DNA from: Acidobacteriota bacterium | GTDB taxonomy: Bacteria > Acidobacteriota > Blastocatellia > Pyrinomonadales > Pyrinomonadaceae | Direction: 5' to 3' | NCBI GenBank assembly: GCA_018269005.1 | Contig: JAFDVK010000004.1 | Span: 56,980-120,979 of the forward strand | DNA length: 64,000 nt | Shown here: piece by piece, positions 35,923 to 44,735 of the stretch | How positions within the stretch are numbered: the stretch's first letter is position 1 | Layout of the letters: the number at the start of each line of letters is the position of its first letter | Notes under the pieces: model-generated | The model's database searches: none | Told to the model about the DNA's origin: nothing | The model's input: the letters and a program-made list of their open reading frames with translations, nothing else | Made by a program: the position numbers and the translations under genes

Positions 35923-38463
35923 ATGGATTCATTACTCGAACGAGATCAAATAAATATCGACGATGAGATGCGTCGGTCGTACCTCGACTACGCGATGAGC
36001 GTCATTATCGGGCGTGCCCTTCCTGACGCACGCGACGGCCTGAAGCCGGTTCATCGCCGCGTCCTATGGGCGATGCACGAACTCGGCAACACGTTCAACA
36101 AGCCGTATAAAAAGTCCGCACGTGTGGTCGGCGACACTATCGGTAAATACCATCCGCATGGCGACACGGCCGTTTACGATGCGGTCGTCCGCCTCGCACA
36201 GGACTTTTCGCTGCGTTACCCGCTTGTTGACGGCCAGGGCAACTTCGGCTCGATCGACGGCGACAATCCGGCGGCGATGCGATATACGGAGGTTCGCCTT
36301 GCAAAGATCTCGAACGAGGTTCTCGCAGACATCGAGAAAGAGACGGTCGATTTTGCACCGAACTACGACGACAGTCTCAGCGAGCCTAAGGTTTTGCCGA
36401 CACGTATCCCTAACCTGCTTGTTAACGGGTCCGAGGGCATTGCGGTCGGAATGGCGACGAAGATTCCGCCGCACAACCTCACCGAGATCATCACGGCAAC
36501 GATCGAACTCGTCAAAGATCCGCAAGTCTCGCTCGATACCCTGATAAAACATGTTCCCGGCCCTGACTTCCCGACCGCAGGCTTTATTTACGGCCGTGAA
36601 GGCATCGAAAGTGCTTACAGGACAGGCCGCGGCGTTATCCAGATGCGTGCGAAGGCCGTTGTCGATGAGATCGGACGCGGCGACCGTGTCCGCAGTGCTG
36701 TTGTCGTCACGGAGATCCCGTATCAGGTAAACAAAGCCAGGCTGATCGAAAAGATCGCGGAACTCGTGCAAGAAAAGCGTCTTGACGGCATTTCTGAGAT
36801 CCGCGACGAATCCAACCGCGAAGGAATGCGGATCGTCATCGAACTCAAACGCGATTCGATCCCGCAGGTCGTTCTTAATAAGCTCTACAAGCTGACGCCG
36901 ATGCAGTCGTCATTCGGCATCATCAACATCGCGATCCTCGACGGCCAGCCGAAGGTCTTAAATCTAAAGCAGATGCTCGAGGCGTTCGTTGAATTTCGCC
37001 GCGAGGTCGTTCGCAGACGCACGGAATTCGACCTTCGCAAGGCCCAGGCACGCGCGCACATCTTGGAGGGATTGAATAAGGCGATCGACGCTCTCGATCA
37101 CATCATCCCGCTCATCCGCAACGCCCGCTCGGTCGATGAAGCGAGGACTTGGTTGACCGCAAATTTCGCTACCCTCGATGAGGTAAAGAAATGGCGCGGT
37201 ATTACAGGAAATAAGACCGAGGACGCGTTCCTCAAAGAACTGCGAAAGGTGATTGCGAGCCTTGAATTTACGGAAATTCAGGCTCAGGCGATCCTTGACC
37301 TGCAGCTTCGCAGACTGTCGGCCCTCGAACGCCAGAAGATCCTAGACGAATATGCCGAGATCATCAAGTACATGGCGGAGCTTGAGAACATCCTCGCCAA
37401 CGACAGTGTCCTTCGCCAGGTCGTGATCGATGAGCTCGATGAAGTTAAACGTCTTTATGGCGACGAACGAAGAACCGTGATTATCGATGCCGGCGTCGAA
37501 CTCCGTATCGAAGATCTGATCGCCGATGAAGAGGTAGCGATCACGGTCACGAACGCGGGCTACATCAAGCGTACGCCCGTCTCGACCTATTCGCGGCAGG
37601 GACGCGGAGGAAAAGGCCGTCTCGGTGCCACGGCAAAGAATGAAGATTTTGTCGAGCATCTTTTTACGGCCTCAACGCACGATGCTCTGATGATCTTCAC
37701 CGACGACGGACAGGTCTTTAAGATCAAGGTTCACGAGATCCCTGAGGCGGCCGCGGCAGCACGCGGTAAGGCTGTCGTCAATCTCGTACAGCTCTCTTCG
37801 GAGAAGAAACTTGTCGCCACGATGGCTGTACGGGATTTCAACGAGCAGATCTTTTTAACGATGGTCACAAAGAACGGCATCATCAAGAAGAGCTCTCTTT
37901 CCGACTATCAGAACATTCGTGCACAGGGCATCAATGCTATCAATATCGATCCCGGCGATGAACTCCTCGAGGTCATTCGCACCGACGGCAACTCCCAGAT
38001 CTTCGTTGCAACGCACGACGGAATGGCAGTTCGCTTCAATGAATCCGACGTCCGTCCAACGGGCCGTGCGACCCGCGGCGTCAAGGGCGTGAACCTCAGG
38101 AAAGATGACTATGTCGTTTCGGTCTGTGCCGTCTCGAAAGAGGGTACGGAAAAGATACTGACCATCTCTGAGAACGGCTTCGGCAAGCAGACGCAGGTGG
38201 ACAGCTATCGGCTGACAAAACGCGGCGGCGTGGGCGTCATCAATATGAAAACGACCGAGCGGACCGGAAAGGTCGTCGCTGCCTTCCCTGTCCGAGACGA
38301 TAGCGAAATAATGATCATCACCCAGCAGGCGAAACTCATTCGATTGGGCGTCGATCATATCCGCGAGACCGGCCGTTCGGCCCAGGGCGTGACCCTTATT
38401 AAGACGGGCGACGATGACCGTGTGACCTCGGTCTCACTCCTTGCCGCTGACGACGAGGAATAG
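35923..38463 (+). CDS. gyrA: DNA gyrase subunit A
   Basis: 846 residues. N-terminal signature [24 protein letters not shown]; catalytic Tyr121 in AAMRYTE. The quinolone-determining region reads [10 protein letters not shown] (Thr at the E. coli Ser83 position, Asp at Asp87). The C-terminal pinwheel has the GyrA box QGRGGKG, which separates gyrase from topoisomerase IV ParC, and an acidic tail DDEE. With GyrB (not in the window) it introduces negative supercoils using ATP. Own terminator follows. Confidence 0.97.
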   Translation: MDSLLERDQINIDDEMRRSYLDYAMSVIIGRALPDARDGLKPVHRRVLWAMHELGNTFNKPYKKSARVVGDTIGKYHPHGDTAVYDAVVRLAQDFSLRYPLVDGQGNFGSIDGDNPAAMRYTEVRLAKISNEVLADIEKETVDFAPNYDDSLSEPKVLPTRIPNLLVNGSEGIAVGMATKIPPHNLTEIITATIELVKDPQVSLDTLIKHVPGPDFPTAGFIYGREGIESAYRTGRGVIQMRAKAVVDEIGRGDRVRSAVVVTEIPYQVNKARLIEKIAELVQEKRLDGISEIRDESNREGMRIVIELKRDSIPQVVLNKLYKLTPMQSSFGIINIAILDGQPKVLNLKQMLEAFVEFRREVVRRRTEFDLRKAQARAHILEGLNKAIDALDHIIPLIRNARSVDEARTWLTANFATLDEVKKWRGITGNKTEDAFLKELRKVIASLEFTEIQAQAILDLQLRRLSALERQKILDEYAEIIKYMAELENILANDSVLRQVVIDELDEVKRLYGDERRTVIIDAGVELRIEDLIADEEVAITVTNAGYIKRTPVSTYSRQGRGGKGRLGATAKNEDFVEHLFTASTHDALMIFTDDGQVFKIKVHEIPEAAAAARGKAVVNLVQLSSEKKLVATMAVRDFNEQIFLTMVTKNGIIKKSSLSDYQNIRAQGINAINIDPGDELLEVIRTDGNSQIFVATHDGMAVRFNESDVRPTGRATRGVKGVNLRKDDYVVSVCAVSKEGTEKILTISENGFGKQTQVDSYRLTKRGGVGVINMKTTERTGKVVAAFPVRDDSEIMIITQQAKLIRLGVDHIRETGRSAQGVTLIKTGDDDRVTSVSLLAADDEE

Positions 38464-38483
38464 GAACCAGTAGAGGAAGTTAA

Positions 38484-38519
38484 AGAGGCCGTCCGGAAAG
38501 TGGACGGCCTCTTTTTTTT
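38484..38519 (+). terminator. Rho-independent terminator of gyrA
   Basis: AGAGGCCGTCC pairs perfectly with GGACGGCCTCT around GGAAAGT, followed by TTTTTTT. Twenty bases past the stop. Confidence 0.95.
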
Positions 38520-38540
38520 CGGGCTATGAGCTTTTGATCC

Positions 38541-39695
38541 TTAATTTGGGGTCCAGTTCTCCCAGTTTTGATCGGCAAGTTCGAACTGTCTCCGAAGTTC
38601 CCTTCGCATTTCGATCACATCCTGCTGTGTGACCGGAGTCGGTTGACGCTGAGCCTGCTGTCCTCCCTGCTGCGGCCTTGGAGGCTGAGCACCACGAGCC
38701 TCGCGGATCATTTGAGCCGTAACTGTCGCTCCGTTGTTCCAGATCTGAGCCGCAGTGCCGACCGTAAAAAGAGCTCCGCCGAAACCGAGATCACACCGAT
38801 ATGCCCCGGCGGTTCTATCCCAACGCATAGTCCCGGAATTCGTAAGATGTACGGCCAAGCGCCGCGTCATACTGACATTCGCATCATTCCAATTCTGAAG
38901 GTGCGGGCGATCCGCAACAGGGCCTCGAAATGCCCCTACGGCAGGGCTTGTACCGACCGTCCGAAGTGTCTCCCAGAATTTCAAAGCTTCGGTCACAAGG
39001 GTCTGTCCCGGATCTAATTGATGGAGCCACGAATCCTCATTCTCGACGACAGTGCCGTTCGTTCTAAGCCAGCGAAGCCCTGCAAAACCAAGGTCCACCG
39101 CCATCCCGAAATTATGGTTGCTCTCTCCCGGACCGGCATTTGTAACGCCGCGGCCACTGGTCAGGAGGTCATATTGAGTTTGGAAATCCCTTCGGTCGCC
39201 TTGCCTACAAACCCCAATGGCGATGCCGTGCAATGCGTGCATTTGCGTTATGCAGTTAATGACCCGCAAGCGAAACTCCTGGGTAAATGTCATCGCATTC
39301 GCTGCTGTTATATTTCCCTGCTTCTGATTCTCGGTCGCCGCCACATAGACTGTCTTTCCGCCGAACAGAACGCGCATGTCGGCGAAGGCCCGATCGACCT
39401 TCTCAAGCATCTTCGTCCAAGTTGCGTCACCAGGGCGAACAAGGCCGGGAGTCGCTCCCGGATTCGCCACTGATTGTTGAGTAACTTCGTTCACGAATAC
39501 GTGCTCGTTCTGAAAAGCCCGGATCGCGTTCTTCGTATTATTTCCAGCATCACCGTCAATTAGAGTGAGGTACGGGCCGGCCGGACGCCCTTGAGCTGCC
39601 GCCCTGGTGGTCTTCACCAAAATGGCCTGAACCAGAGCGGAATCGCTGCGTTCGTTTGTGCCGCCGTCACCGACCGAGTTTCGAATTACCTGCAT
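38541..39695 (-). CDS. M15-type peptidoglycan peptidase with N-terminal binding domain
   Basis: 384 residues from ATG 39695 with GGAGGA upstream. Residues 45-65 (DGDAGNNTKNAIRAFQNEH) fit a peptidoglycan-binding-1 repeat. The central domain carries the M15/VanY-type zinc ligands His194 and Asp201 (SNHNFGMAVD) and His265 (DRPHLQNW). Such enzymes are D,D- or L,D-peptidases and phage endolysins. Strikingly there is no signal peptide, while the gene just upstream encodes a small exported protein. A Gln/Pro-rich tail follows the domain. Could be phage-derived or an effector; no other phage genes are nearby. Confidence 0.8.
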   Translation of the reverse strand: MQVIRNSVGDGGTNERSDSALVQAILVKTTRAAAQGRPAGPYLTLIDGDAGNNTKNAIRAFQNEHVFVNEVTQQSVANPGATPGLVRPGDATWTKMLEKVDRAFADMRVLFGGKTVYVAATENQKQGNITAANAMTFTQEFRLRVINCITQMHALHGIAIGVCRQGDRRDFQTQYDLLTSGRGVTNAGPGESNHNFGMAVDLGFAGLRWLRTNGTVVENEDSWLHQLDPGQTLVTEALKFWETLRTVGTSPAVGAFRGPVADRPHLQNWNDANVSMTRRLAVHLTNSGTMRWDRTAGAYRCDLGFGGALFTVGTAAQIWNNGATVTAQMIREARGAQPPRPQQGGQQAQRQPTPVTQQDVIEMRRELRRQFELADQNWENWTPN

Positions 39696-39716
39696 CGTCT
39701 TTCTCCTCCGAGTTCT

Positions 39717-40226
39717 CTACTCGTAACACGTGAACGGCAATGCCTTATTCATTGAGGACGCTGCCGCCCCTCCGCTTAAAGTTGCCTTCAACAAGATCGT
39801 TCGGCAACCGGTTCGCTGCAGCCAAAAGCCTACATAGGTAACACCGTTCGCATCTGCCGGGCCCAGATCACTTAACGCATCGAGGATGATCTTCTTTTTC
39901 TGAATTCTTTGGTTAGACGAAAATGGGGCCGAGCCGCTTTCCGTCGCAACGAGTCGGAGCTTGACATTCGTCGGGATCGGCGAACCTTTACCGAATTCGA
40001 CCTTTACGATCACGAACGTGGAAACCGATGCATTCCTGCCGGTCGGCATATTGCCGAGTTCAGGCGAGCCGGCGCCAAGAAGGTTCTCCGAAAGAGTTCC
40101 GGTGCGGCTCTCAAAAGCTCTGGCCTGGATCTCGGTTATCTTTGCCGGCACTTGCGCTTGGCCGTAACCAGCGAGGCAGAAGTAAAGGGCGACAACAGCG
40201 AACAAGGCAGAAAAACGTAGCATCAT
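39717..40226 (-). CDS. Small exported protein upstream of the M15 peptidase
   Basis: 169 residues, signal peptide about 1-25 (ending GYGQAQ). Two adjacent ATGs (40226, 40223) with GGAGTAGGA upstream. The mature part is beta-rich (VSTFVIVKVEFGKG, NVKLRLVATES, GVTYVGFWLQRTGCRTILLKATL) with two Cys, one near the C terminus, perhaps a disulfide-stabilised Ig-like fold. The gap to the M15 gene is 21 bases, so they are co-transcribed. No family recognised. Confidence 0.7.
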   Translation of the reverse strand: MMLRFSALFAVVALYFCLAGYGQAQVPAKITEIQARAFESRTGTLSENLLGAGSPELGNMPTGRNASVSTFVIVKVEFGKGSPIPTNVKLRLVATESGSAPFSSNQRIQKKKIILDALSDLGPADANGVTYVGFWLQRTGCRTILLKATLSGGAAASSMNKALPFTCYE

Positions 40227-40296
40227 TCCTACTCCTTCGAATCAAGTCACCGGGGATAAGTTGAGGCTATCCCAACTGTAAGGACGAAGTCAATAT

Positions 40297-41337
40297 CTAG
40301 TCAAAAAGTGCAGGTGTGTTGGACCGTCCGAGCAAACTGCTTAGTCCGAAATGCTCGAATGCCCGACGCGTTGCGACACGGCCGCGTGGTGTGCGGTCAA
40401 GAAAGCCGATCTGGAGCAGATATGGCTCGATTATCTCTTCGATCGAGTCCTTTTCTTCGTGGATAGCGGCCGAAAGCGTACTCAACCCGACCGGGCCGCC
40501 GTCGAATTTCTCAATGATCGTGCGGAGGAGTTTTGCGTCCATTTCATCAAGGCCGAAGCTGTCAACTTCCATCCGGTTCAGCGCGTCGTTGGCGACGTGC
40601 TCGGTAACGACGCCTTCGTGCTCGACCTCAGCGAAATCGCGGACGCGACGCAGCAGGCGATTCACGATACGCGGCGTTCCGCGACTACGTCGTGCGATCT
40701 CATGCGAGCCTTTCGCATCGACCTTTACGCCGAGAATGTCGGCCGAACGGTTCACAATCTTATTCAGATCTTCGACGCCGTAGAAATCCAGATTAAAAAT
40801 AATGCCGAAACGCCCACGCAGCGGCGCAGTGATCATTCCGGGCCGCGTCGTCGCACCAACGAGCGTGAATTTCGGCAGATCGAGCTTTATCGAACGTGCG
40901 GCCGGCCCTTGCCCGATCATAATGTCGAGGCTGTAATCTTCCATTGCCGGATAAAGGATCTCTTCGATCGCAGGATTCAGCCGATGGATCTCGTCGATGA
41001 AGAGCACGTCGCCTTCCTCTAGGCCGGTCAATATCGCCGCGAGGTCGCCGGCCTTCTCGATCACGGGGCCCGACGTCGCTTTGAGAGTCGCACCCATTTC
41101 GTTTGCAACGATATGTGAAAGCGTGGTTTTACCAAGTCCCGGAGGGCCTGTGAGAAGGATGTGATCGAGAGCCTCGCGTCGCCTCAACGCCGCCTTCATA
41201 AAGACGCGAAGATTCTCCTTCGCCTTCGGCTGCCCGATGTAATCGTTCAGCTTTACAGGCCGAAGCGTCGCCTCGAACTTCACATCTTCGAGAGAAAGAT
41301 CCTCATTCCTGATATCGATCGCCGCCGTGTTCGCCAT
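40297..41337 (-). CDS. ruvB: Holliday junction branch-migration ATPase RuvB
   Basis: 346 residues from ATG 41337 ([15 protein letters not shown]); a longer frame reaches into a palindrome and is unlikely. AAA+ core: [11 protein letters not shown], Walker [10 protein letters not shown], Walker [15 protein letters not shown], arginine-finger region and a C-terminal winged helix ending [17 protein letters not shown]. It drives branch migration with RuvA. ruvA is 1 kb upstream, split from ruvB by a CPBP membrane protein. Perfect 24-bp palindrome 54 bases before the start. Confidence 0.96.
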   Translation of the reverse strand: MANTAAIDIRNEDLSLEDVKFEATLRPVKLNDYIGQPKAKENLRVFMKAALRRREALDHILLTGPPGLGKTTLSHIVANEMGATLKATSGPVIEKAGDLAAILTGLEEGDVLFIDEIHRLNPAIEEILYPAMEDYSLDIMIGQGPAARSIKLDLPKFTLVGATTRPGMITAPLRGRFGIIFNLDFYGVEDLNKIVNRSADILGVKVDAKGSHEIARRSRGTPRIVNRLLRRVRDFAEVEHEGVVTEHVANDALNRMEVDSFGLDEMDAKLLRTIIEKFDGGPVGLSTLSAAIHEEKDSIEEIIEPYLLQIGFLDRTPRGRVATRRAFEHFGLSSLLGRSNTPALFD

Positions 41338-41390
41338 TGATGTGTATTCTAGCGCAATACCCGGCCGCGGAGCTTCCCGTGCGAACTCCC

Positions 41391-41414
41391 ATTCGCAATT
41401 CGCGAATTGCGAAT
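41391..41414. promoter_or_regulatory. Perfect 24-bp palindrome upstream of ruvB
   Basis: ATTCGCAATTCG is followed directly by its reverse complement, with no spacer. Centred 65 bases before the ruvB start, in the CPBP-ruvB gap. It is unlike known LexA boxes. Operator for a dimeric regulator or a cruciform are both possible. Confidence 0.5.
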
Positions 41415-41457
41415 GCAAACAAAATATCCCCGTTTTGTGCCGTCTATTAACGACACC

Positions 41458-41504
41458 AAAAAAAATGAGACTATTTTAGGAGGATCGCAAAAACCTCTCA
41501 TTTT
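41458..41504 (-). terminator. Terminator at the end of the CPBP gene
   Basis: On the - strand AAAATGAGA (complement 41496-41504) pairs with TCTCATTTT, followed by further T. The stem begins inside the last codons of the gene. The loop is long, about 25 bases. Confidence 0.6.
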
Positions 41505-42358
41505 AGTATCAGTCCCGCATTGAAGAGTGAAAAGATGTCCATCGAGAATGCGACGGAGCAGTGCAGCACGAGGCCGAGCCAGATGGTGCCGTTGCGGTAA
41601 GAGATCCAGCCGAGGAAAAGGCCGGCGAAGATGGCGGCGAATGCTTCGGGCATCGGCTTTTGGAAATGGATCATCGTGTAAGGCACCGTCATCGCGAGGA
41701 TCGAATACGCTCCGAGCGTCGGTTTCAAACTGTGCACGAGAAAGCCTCGGAAAAAGAATTCGAGCCCGAAGAACTGTGCAAAGTAGATGATCTCCCAGCA
41801 GAGCAGCGTCATCGAGAGGTACGGCGATCCGTCAAACACCTTTAGAAATGGATATTTAGCGGCAAATCCCGGTGTCAGCGACATCAGATACGTGACCGGA
41901 AGCATTATCGCGAGGCAGAAGGCGAGCAGTTTCAAAAAGCCCGGCTCGAGGTTCAACGCAAGCCCGATCTCGCGAAGCGGCCGCTTCTGAACGAACTTCA
42001 CCCAGACGGCGGGAACGGCAAAGTAGAAGAACACGGACACAAAGACCCACCACGCAAGATTTGCAAGGTTCGAGTGTTCCGAATGAACGGCCGACCGTCC
42101 GACCTCAGCAAACGGCGTTCCGCGCGTCAGCCATTCAAGGGTGTTCGGTTCCTTCAGGAAATTGATCGCCGTCAGGCCGGCCGCGGCATAAATGAGAGCG
42201 AACAGTGCGCGTTTATCGAGCGATGCGAGGTCACCGCGAAACCTCGCGGCAATACCGCTGATCGCCGTCTCTTCCGTGTTCTCGTTGTGCTCGGGATTAT
42301 TTTGCAAGAAGCTGAAGAGCTCGACGCAGGAGCTTTTGGACGGTAGGCTCGGCCACAT
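41498..42358 (-). CDS. CPBP-family membrane protein with altered catalytic motif
   Basis: About 286 residues if started at ATG 42358 (AAGG upstream); that overlaps ruvA by 62 bases. An upstream ATG (42397) and an internal TTG (42307) are alternatives. Eight or so membrane segments in the CAAX-protease/bacteriocin-processing (CPBP) pattern. Motif 1 reads LEFFFRGF, so the first Glu of the usual EExxxR is Leu. Motif 2 is PYTMIH. Motif 3 is HCSVA in place of HxxxN. Proteolysis is thus doubtful. It lies between ruvA and ruvB. Confidence 0.8.
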   Translation of the reverse strand: MWPSLPSKSSCVELFSFLQNNPEHNENTEETAISGIAARFRGDLASLDKRALFALIYAAAGLTAINFLKEPNTLEWLTRGTPFAEVGRSAVHSEHSNLANLAWWVFVSVFFYFAVPAVWVKFVQKRPLREIGLALNLEPGFLKLLAFCLAIMLPVTYLMSLTPGFAAKYPFLKVFDGSPYLSMTLLCWEIIYFAQFFGLEFFFRGFLVHSLKPTLGAYSILAMTVPYTMIHFQKPMPEAFAAIFAGLFLGWISYRNGTIWLGLVLHCSVAFSMDIFSLFNAGLILK

Positions 42359-42905
42359 CAGACCTTGCCGCCGAAAGGGCCTTTTCCGCAACCGCACGTT
42401 GATAGCCGAGATTGATCAGAGCAGAAAGTGCATCATCGAAATGCCCGTCGCCGATGGCGATGTTTGGGGAACCTGCCTCCGAACCGCCTTTCGCCAAGGC
42501 CAGTTCGCCGACCTTGTCTCGAAGATCGATGACGAGCCTCTCGGCCGTCTTTCGGCCGATTCCCGGTATGGAGGTCAAACGGGCGAGGTCGTTGGCTTTA
42601 ACGGCCCTTACAAGCTCATCAACGCCTATGCCGGAAAGGACCGTGATACCAAGTTTCGGGCCGATCCCCTGGACCGAGATGACCTTTAAGTAGAGATCGC
42701 GTTCTCGCGGCGAGCTAAACCCAAAAAGCTGTATGGCGTCCTCGCGAACGTGTGTATAGATCCGGAGCGCGATCTCGTCACCCTCTTCACCAAGTTCATA
42801 GAACGTCGAGAGCGGGATGTTCACCTCATAGCCGACGCCAGCGACATCGACGATGATATGCGTTGCATTCTTCTCCAAGAGTTTGCCCGAAAGATGTGCG
42901 ATCAT
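42297..42905 (-). CDS. ruvA: Holliday junction DNA-binding protein RuvA
   Basis: 202 residues: OB-fold domain (MIAHLSGKLLEKN...VGYEVNIPLSTF...EDAIQLFGF), two helix-hairpin-helix motifs (VQGIGPKLGITVLSG, IPGIGRKTAERLVIDL) and a C-terminal domain that contacts RuvB (ALINLGYQRAVAEKAL). Tetramers hold the four-way junction open for RuvB. Length normal. No ruvC in view. Confidence 0.96.
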   Translation of the reverse strand: MIAHLSGKLLEKNATHIIVDVAGVGYEVNIPLSTFYELGEEGDEIALRIYTHVREDAIQLFGFSSPRERDLYLKVISVQGIGPKLGITVLSGIGVDELVRAVKANDLARLTSIPGIGRKTAERLVIDLRDKVGELALAKGGSEAGSPNIAIGDGHFDDALSALINLGYQRAVAEKALSAARSDVAEPTVQKLLRRALQLLAK

Positions 42906-43061
42906 CGAGATTTACTTTAACTTGTGCCGCTAAAAAAGGCGAAACATCCCGCAGGCACCGAATCTTGCGTCTTCGGCATCAAAGGGCGTAGAATCAAACT
43001 TGACCGATAGTTCCGACCGCGAATTTTCCGCGTACGACTTGCTCTCCAGAGGTATTGAGAA

Positions 43062-43430
43062 ATGGACGTTATGAATTTTGTAAAGCGTTTTGTGCCGTTC
43101 GTCGCGGCGTTCGCCGTTGGTATCTTCGTTGCGAGTTTCTTTGTCGATCTTCGCGGGCCGCGTCTCTTCAGAATGGACATGAACGGCGGCCGCGGCCGGT
43201 GCCGGCACAAGATGCGTGATTATGACCGCCTGCAGCGTGAGAATTATATGCTCCGCCGACAGCTTGAACAGGACAGGTTCTCTATGCCTCAGCAAGGCGA
43301 CCTTCCCGTTCCACCGCCTCCTATGACGTTTGACCCGGCGACCGGTGAAAGATTCGACAGAGGAACCGGCCAGGGAAATGGTTCCTCCTATCGAGGTAAC
43401 TTCCCAAGACACCACCATGACAAAGATTAA
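43062..43430 (+). CDS. Small single-span membrane protein
   Basis: 122 residues. One membrane segment (about 10-28), then a basic, His/Pro-rich tail with DYDRLQRENYMLRRQLEQDRF, likely a short coiled coil, and a disordered end (PRHHHDKD). Divergent from ruvA. No family recognised. Confidence 0.6.
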   Translation: MDVMNFVKRFVPFVAAFAVGIFVASFFVDLRGPRLFRMDMNGGRGRCRHKMRDYDRLQRENYMLRRQLEQDRFSMPQQGDLPVPPPPMTFDPATGERFDRGTGQGNGSSYRGNFPRHHHDKD

Positions 43431-43439
43431 CTGAGAACG

Positions 43440-43520
43440 GAGAGTTGAGAAAGTTCCCTTTTCTCAACTCTCACCCTTTTAACCTATCCCTTTTCCGTTA
43501 TCACTTTTCACTTTTCACTT
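43440..43520. repeat. Inverted repeat and CACTTTT repeats after the small membrane gene
   Basis: GAGAGTTGAGAA (from 43440) pairs with TTCTCAACTCTC (43461-43472), a probable terminator. It is followed by TCACTTTTCACTTTTCACTT (43501-43520), a period-7 repeat. A further AACTCTG series lies at 43581-43604. Confidence 0.75.
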
Positions 43521-43637
43521 ATTCCGGGCGACCTTGCCGCAAGCCCGCACGCTTTAGAAGGCCACTTCCCCAACTTCGCTAACTCTGCAACTCTGTAACT
43601 CTGCGGCCTATTGTGCTAATCTGTGGTTTCTTCTTTC

Positions 43638-44441
43638 ATGGACGAATCACAGGCCCGCAAACTCATTGTCGAGATCGGTAAGCTTCTTTACGACCGCAGC
43701 TACGTCGTGTCGTCGGATGGCAATGTCAGCTGCCGCTTAGACGAAAATACGGTACTTGCGACACCGACAATGACGTGCAAGGGCCGTATGACCGAGGATT
43801 GCCTTGCCCTGACGGATATGGAAGGCAAACCGCTCTCGGACAAACGTGCGTCGAGCGAACTCGCAATGCACCTGCTGATCTACAAGATGCGGCCGGATAT
43901 TCGAGCGGTCTGTCACGCTCACCCGCCGCACGGGACGGCGTTCGCGGTTGCGGGACTCGCGATCGACGAACCGATCCTTTCCGAGGTGATCCTAACGCTC
44001 GGCTGCGTCCCGCTAACGGAATACGGCACGCCTTCGACTAGCGAACTTACGCAGGCGATGGAGCCTTATGTCGTAAATCACAACGCACTGCTAATGGCGA
44101 ATCATGGGGCCGTCGCCTATGGGGGCGATCTTTGGCAAGCGTTCGACCGACTCGAAACTCTTGAACACACGGCAAAGATCGCGATCCTTGCCCGTGCTCT
44201 TGGCGGTGCAAATGACCTGCCGCCGGATGCGATCGAGAAGCTCATAAATATCCGCGAAAAGGCCGGTTATCTAAAAGAAAACGCCCGCTGCCAGGCATGC
44301 GGCTATCTGCATTCGGCAGGGATCCAATGCGATTCACCGATTGTGGTACGTACCACACATGAAACAAACGGAGCTCGGGTCTCGCTCACCCGTGAGGAAC
44401 TGATCGAACTTTTGAGTCAGGCCGCCACGCTTGGGAACTAG
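43638..44441 (+). CDS. Class II aldolase, microcompartment-associated
   Basis: 267 residues from ATG 43638. Class II aldolase/adducin fold with zinc ligands His93 and His95 (CHAHPPHG) and His156 (ANHGAV), and catalytic Glu74 (SSELAMH). Fuculose- or rhamnulose-1-phosphate aldolases of this type yield DHAP plus lactaldehyde. It is about 50 residues longer than FucA. The extra C-terminal part has CQAC, a flexible linker and a final amphipathic helix (about 249-266, SLTREELIELLSQAATLG), the usual look of an encapsulation peptide. It starts the shell-gene cluster, as in PVM-type microcompartments. Confidence 0.85.
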   Translation: MDESQARKLIVEIGKLLYDRSYVVSSDGNVSCRLDENTVLATPTMTCKGRMTEDCLALTDMEGKPLSDKRASSELAMHLLIYKMRPDIRAVCHAHPPHGTAFAVAGLAIDEPILSEVILTLGCVPLTEYGTPSTSELTQAMEPYVVNHNALLMANHGAVAYGGDLWQAFDRLETLEHTAKIAILARALGGANDLPPDAIEKLINIREKAGYLKENARCQACGYLHSAGIQCDSPIVVRTTHETNGARVSLTREELIELLSQAATLGN

Positions 44442-44492
44442 CAAAAATTTCGCTCAAGCTGTATCTTATTCTCAACCGTCACCTGTATATTC

Positions 44493-44692
44493 GGGGTTTG
44501 CAGATTTACAGGGTATTGCGGAGCAAATCCCAAGAGGTTCGACTCCTCGTTTCCTTTGGAAGGAAAGCGACTCAAAATCGCCAATGGTAAAAGGCGGTCA
44601 CGAAGAAGGAACGGTGAAAGCCGACTGAAGTTCGGTTTGCGGGACTCAGGATACCGTGTCGATCTGTGGATCGATACTTAACGAGTCTTCCC
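44493..44692 (+). ncRNA. Candidate structured RNA in microcompartment leader, with T-arm-like hairpin
   Basis: Non-coding stretch between aldolase and SPFH genes containing six consecutive stems: 44494-44501 with 44523-44531; GAGG-TTCGACT-CCTC at 44534-44548, whose loop equals a tRNA T-loop; TTTCCTT/AAGGAAA at 44550-44566 with a 3-base loop; ATCGCC/GGCGGT at 44577-44598; AGCCGA/TCGGTT near 44619-44637; and GACTC/GAGTC at 44643-44687 enclosing a 9-bp GTGTCGATC/GATCGATAC stem. It could be a 5' leader regulating the shell genes or a separate RNA. It does not match tRNA, tmRNA, RNase P or riboswitch consensuses I know. Confidence 0.5.
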
Positions 44693-44735
44693 TGATCTTT
44701 CGGTATTTCCCTCTTCGTGGCTTGCCCCATCTCCT

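Noticed and set aside
44493..44692. Permuted tmRNA or tRNA gene
   Set aside because: T-arm and acceptor order fit, but there is no CCA, no tag-encoding frame or pseudoknot pattern, and no D or anticodon arm; kept only as an unassigned structured RNA.
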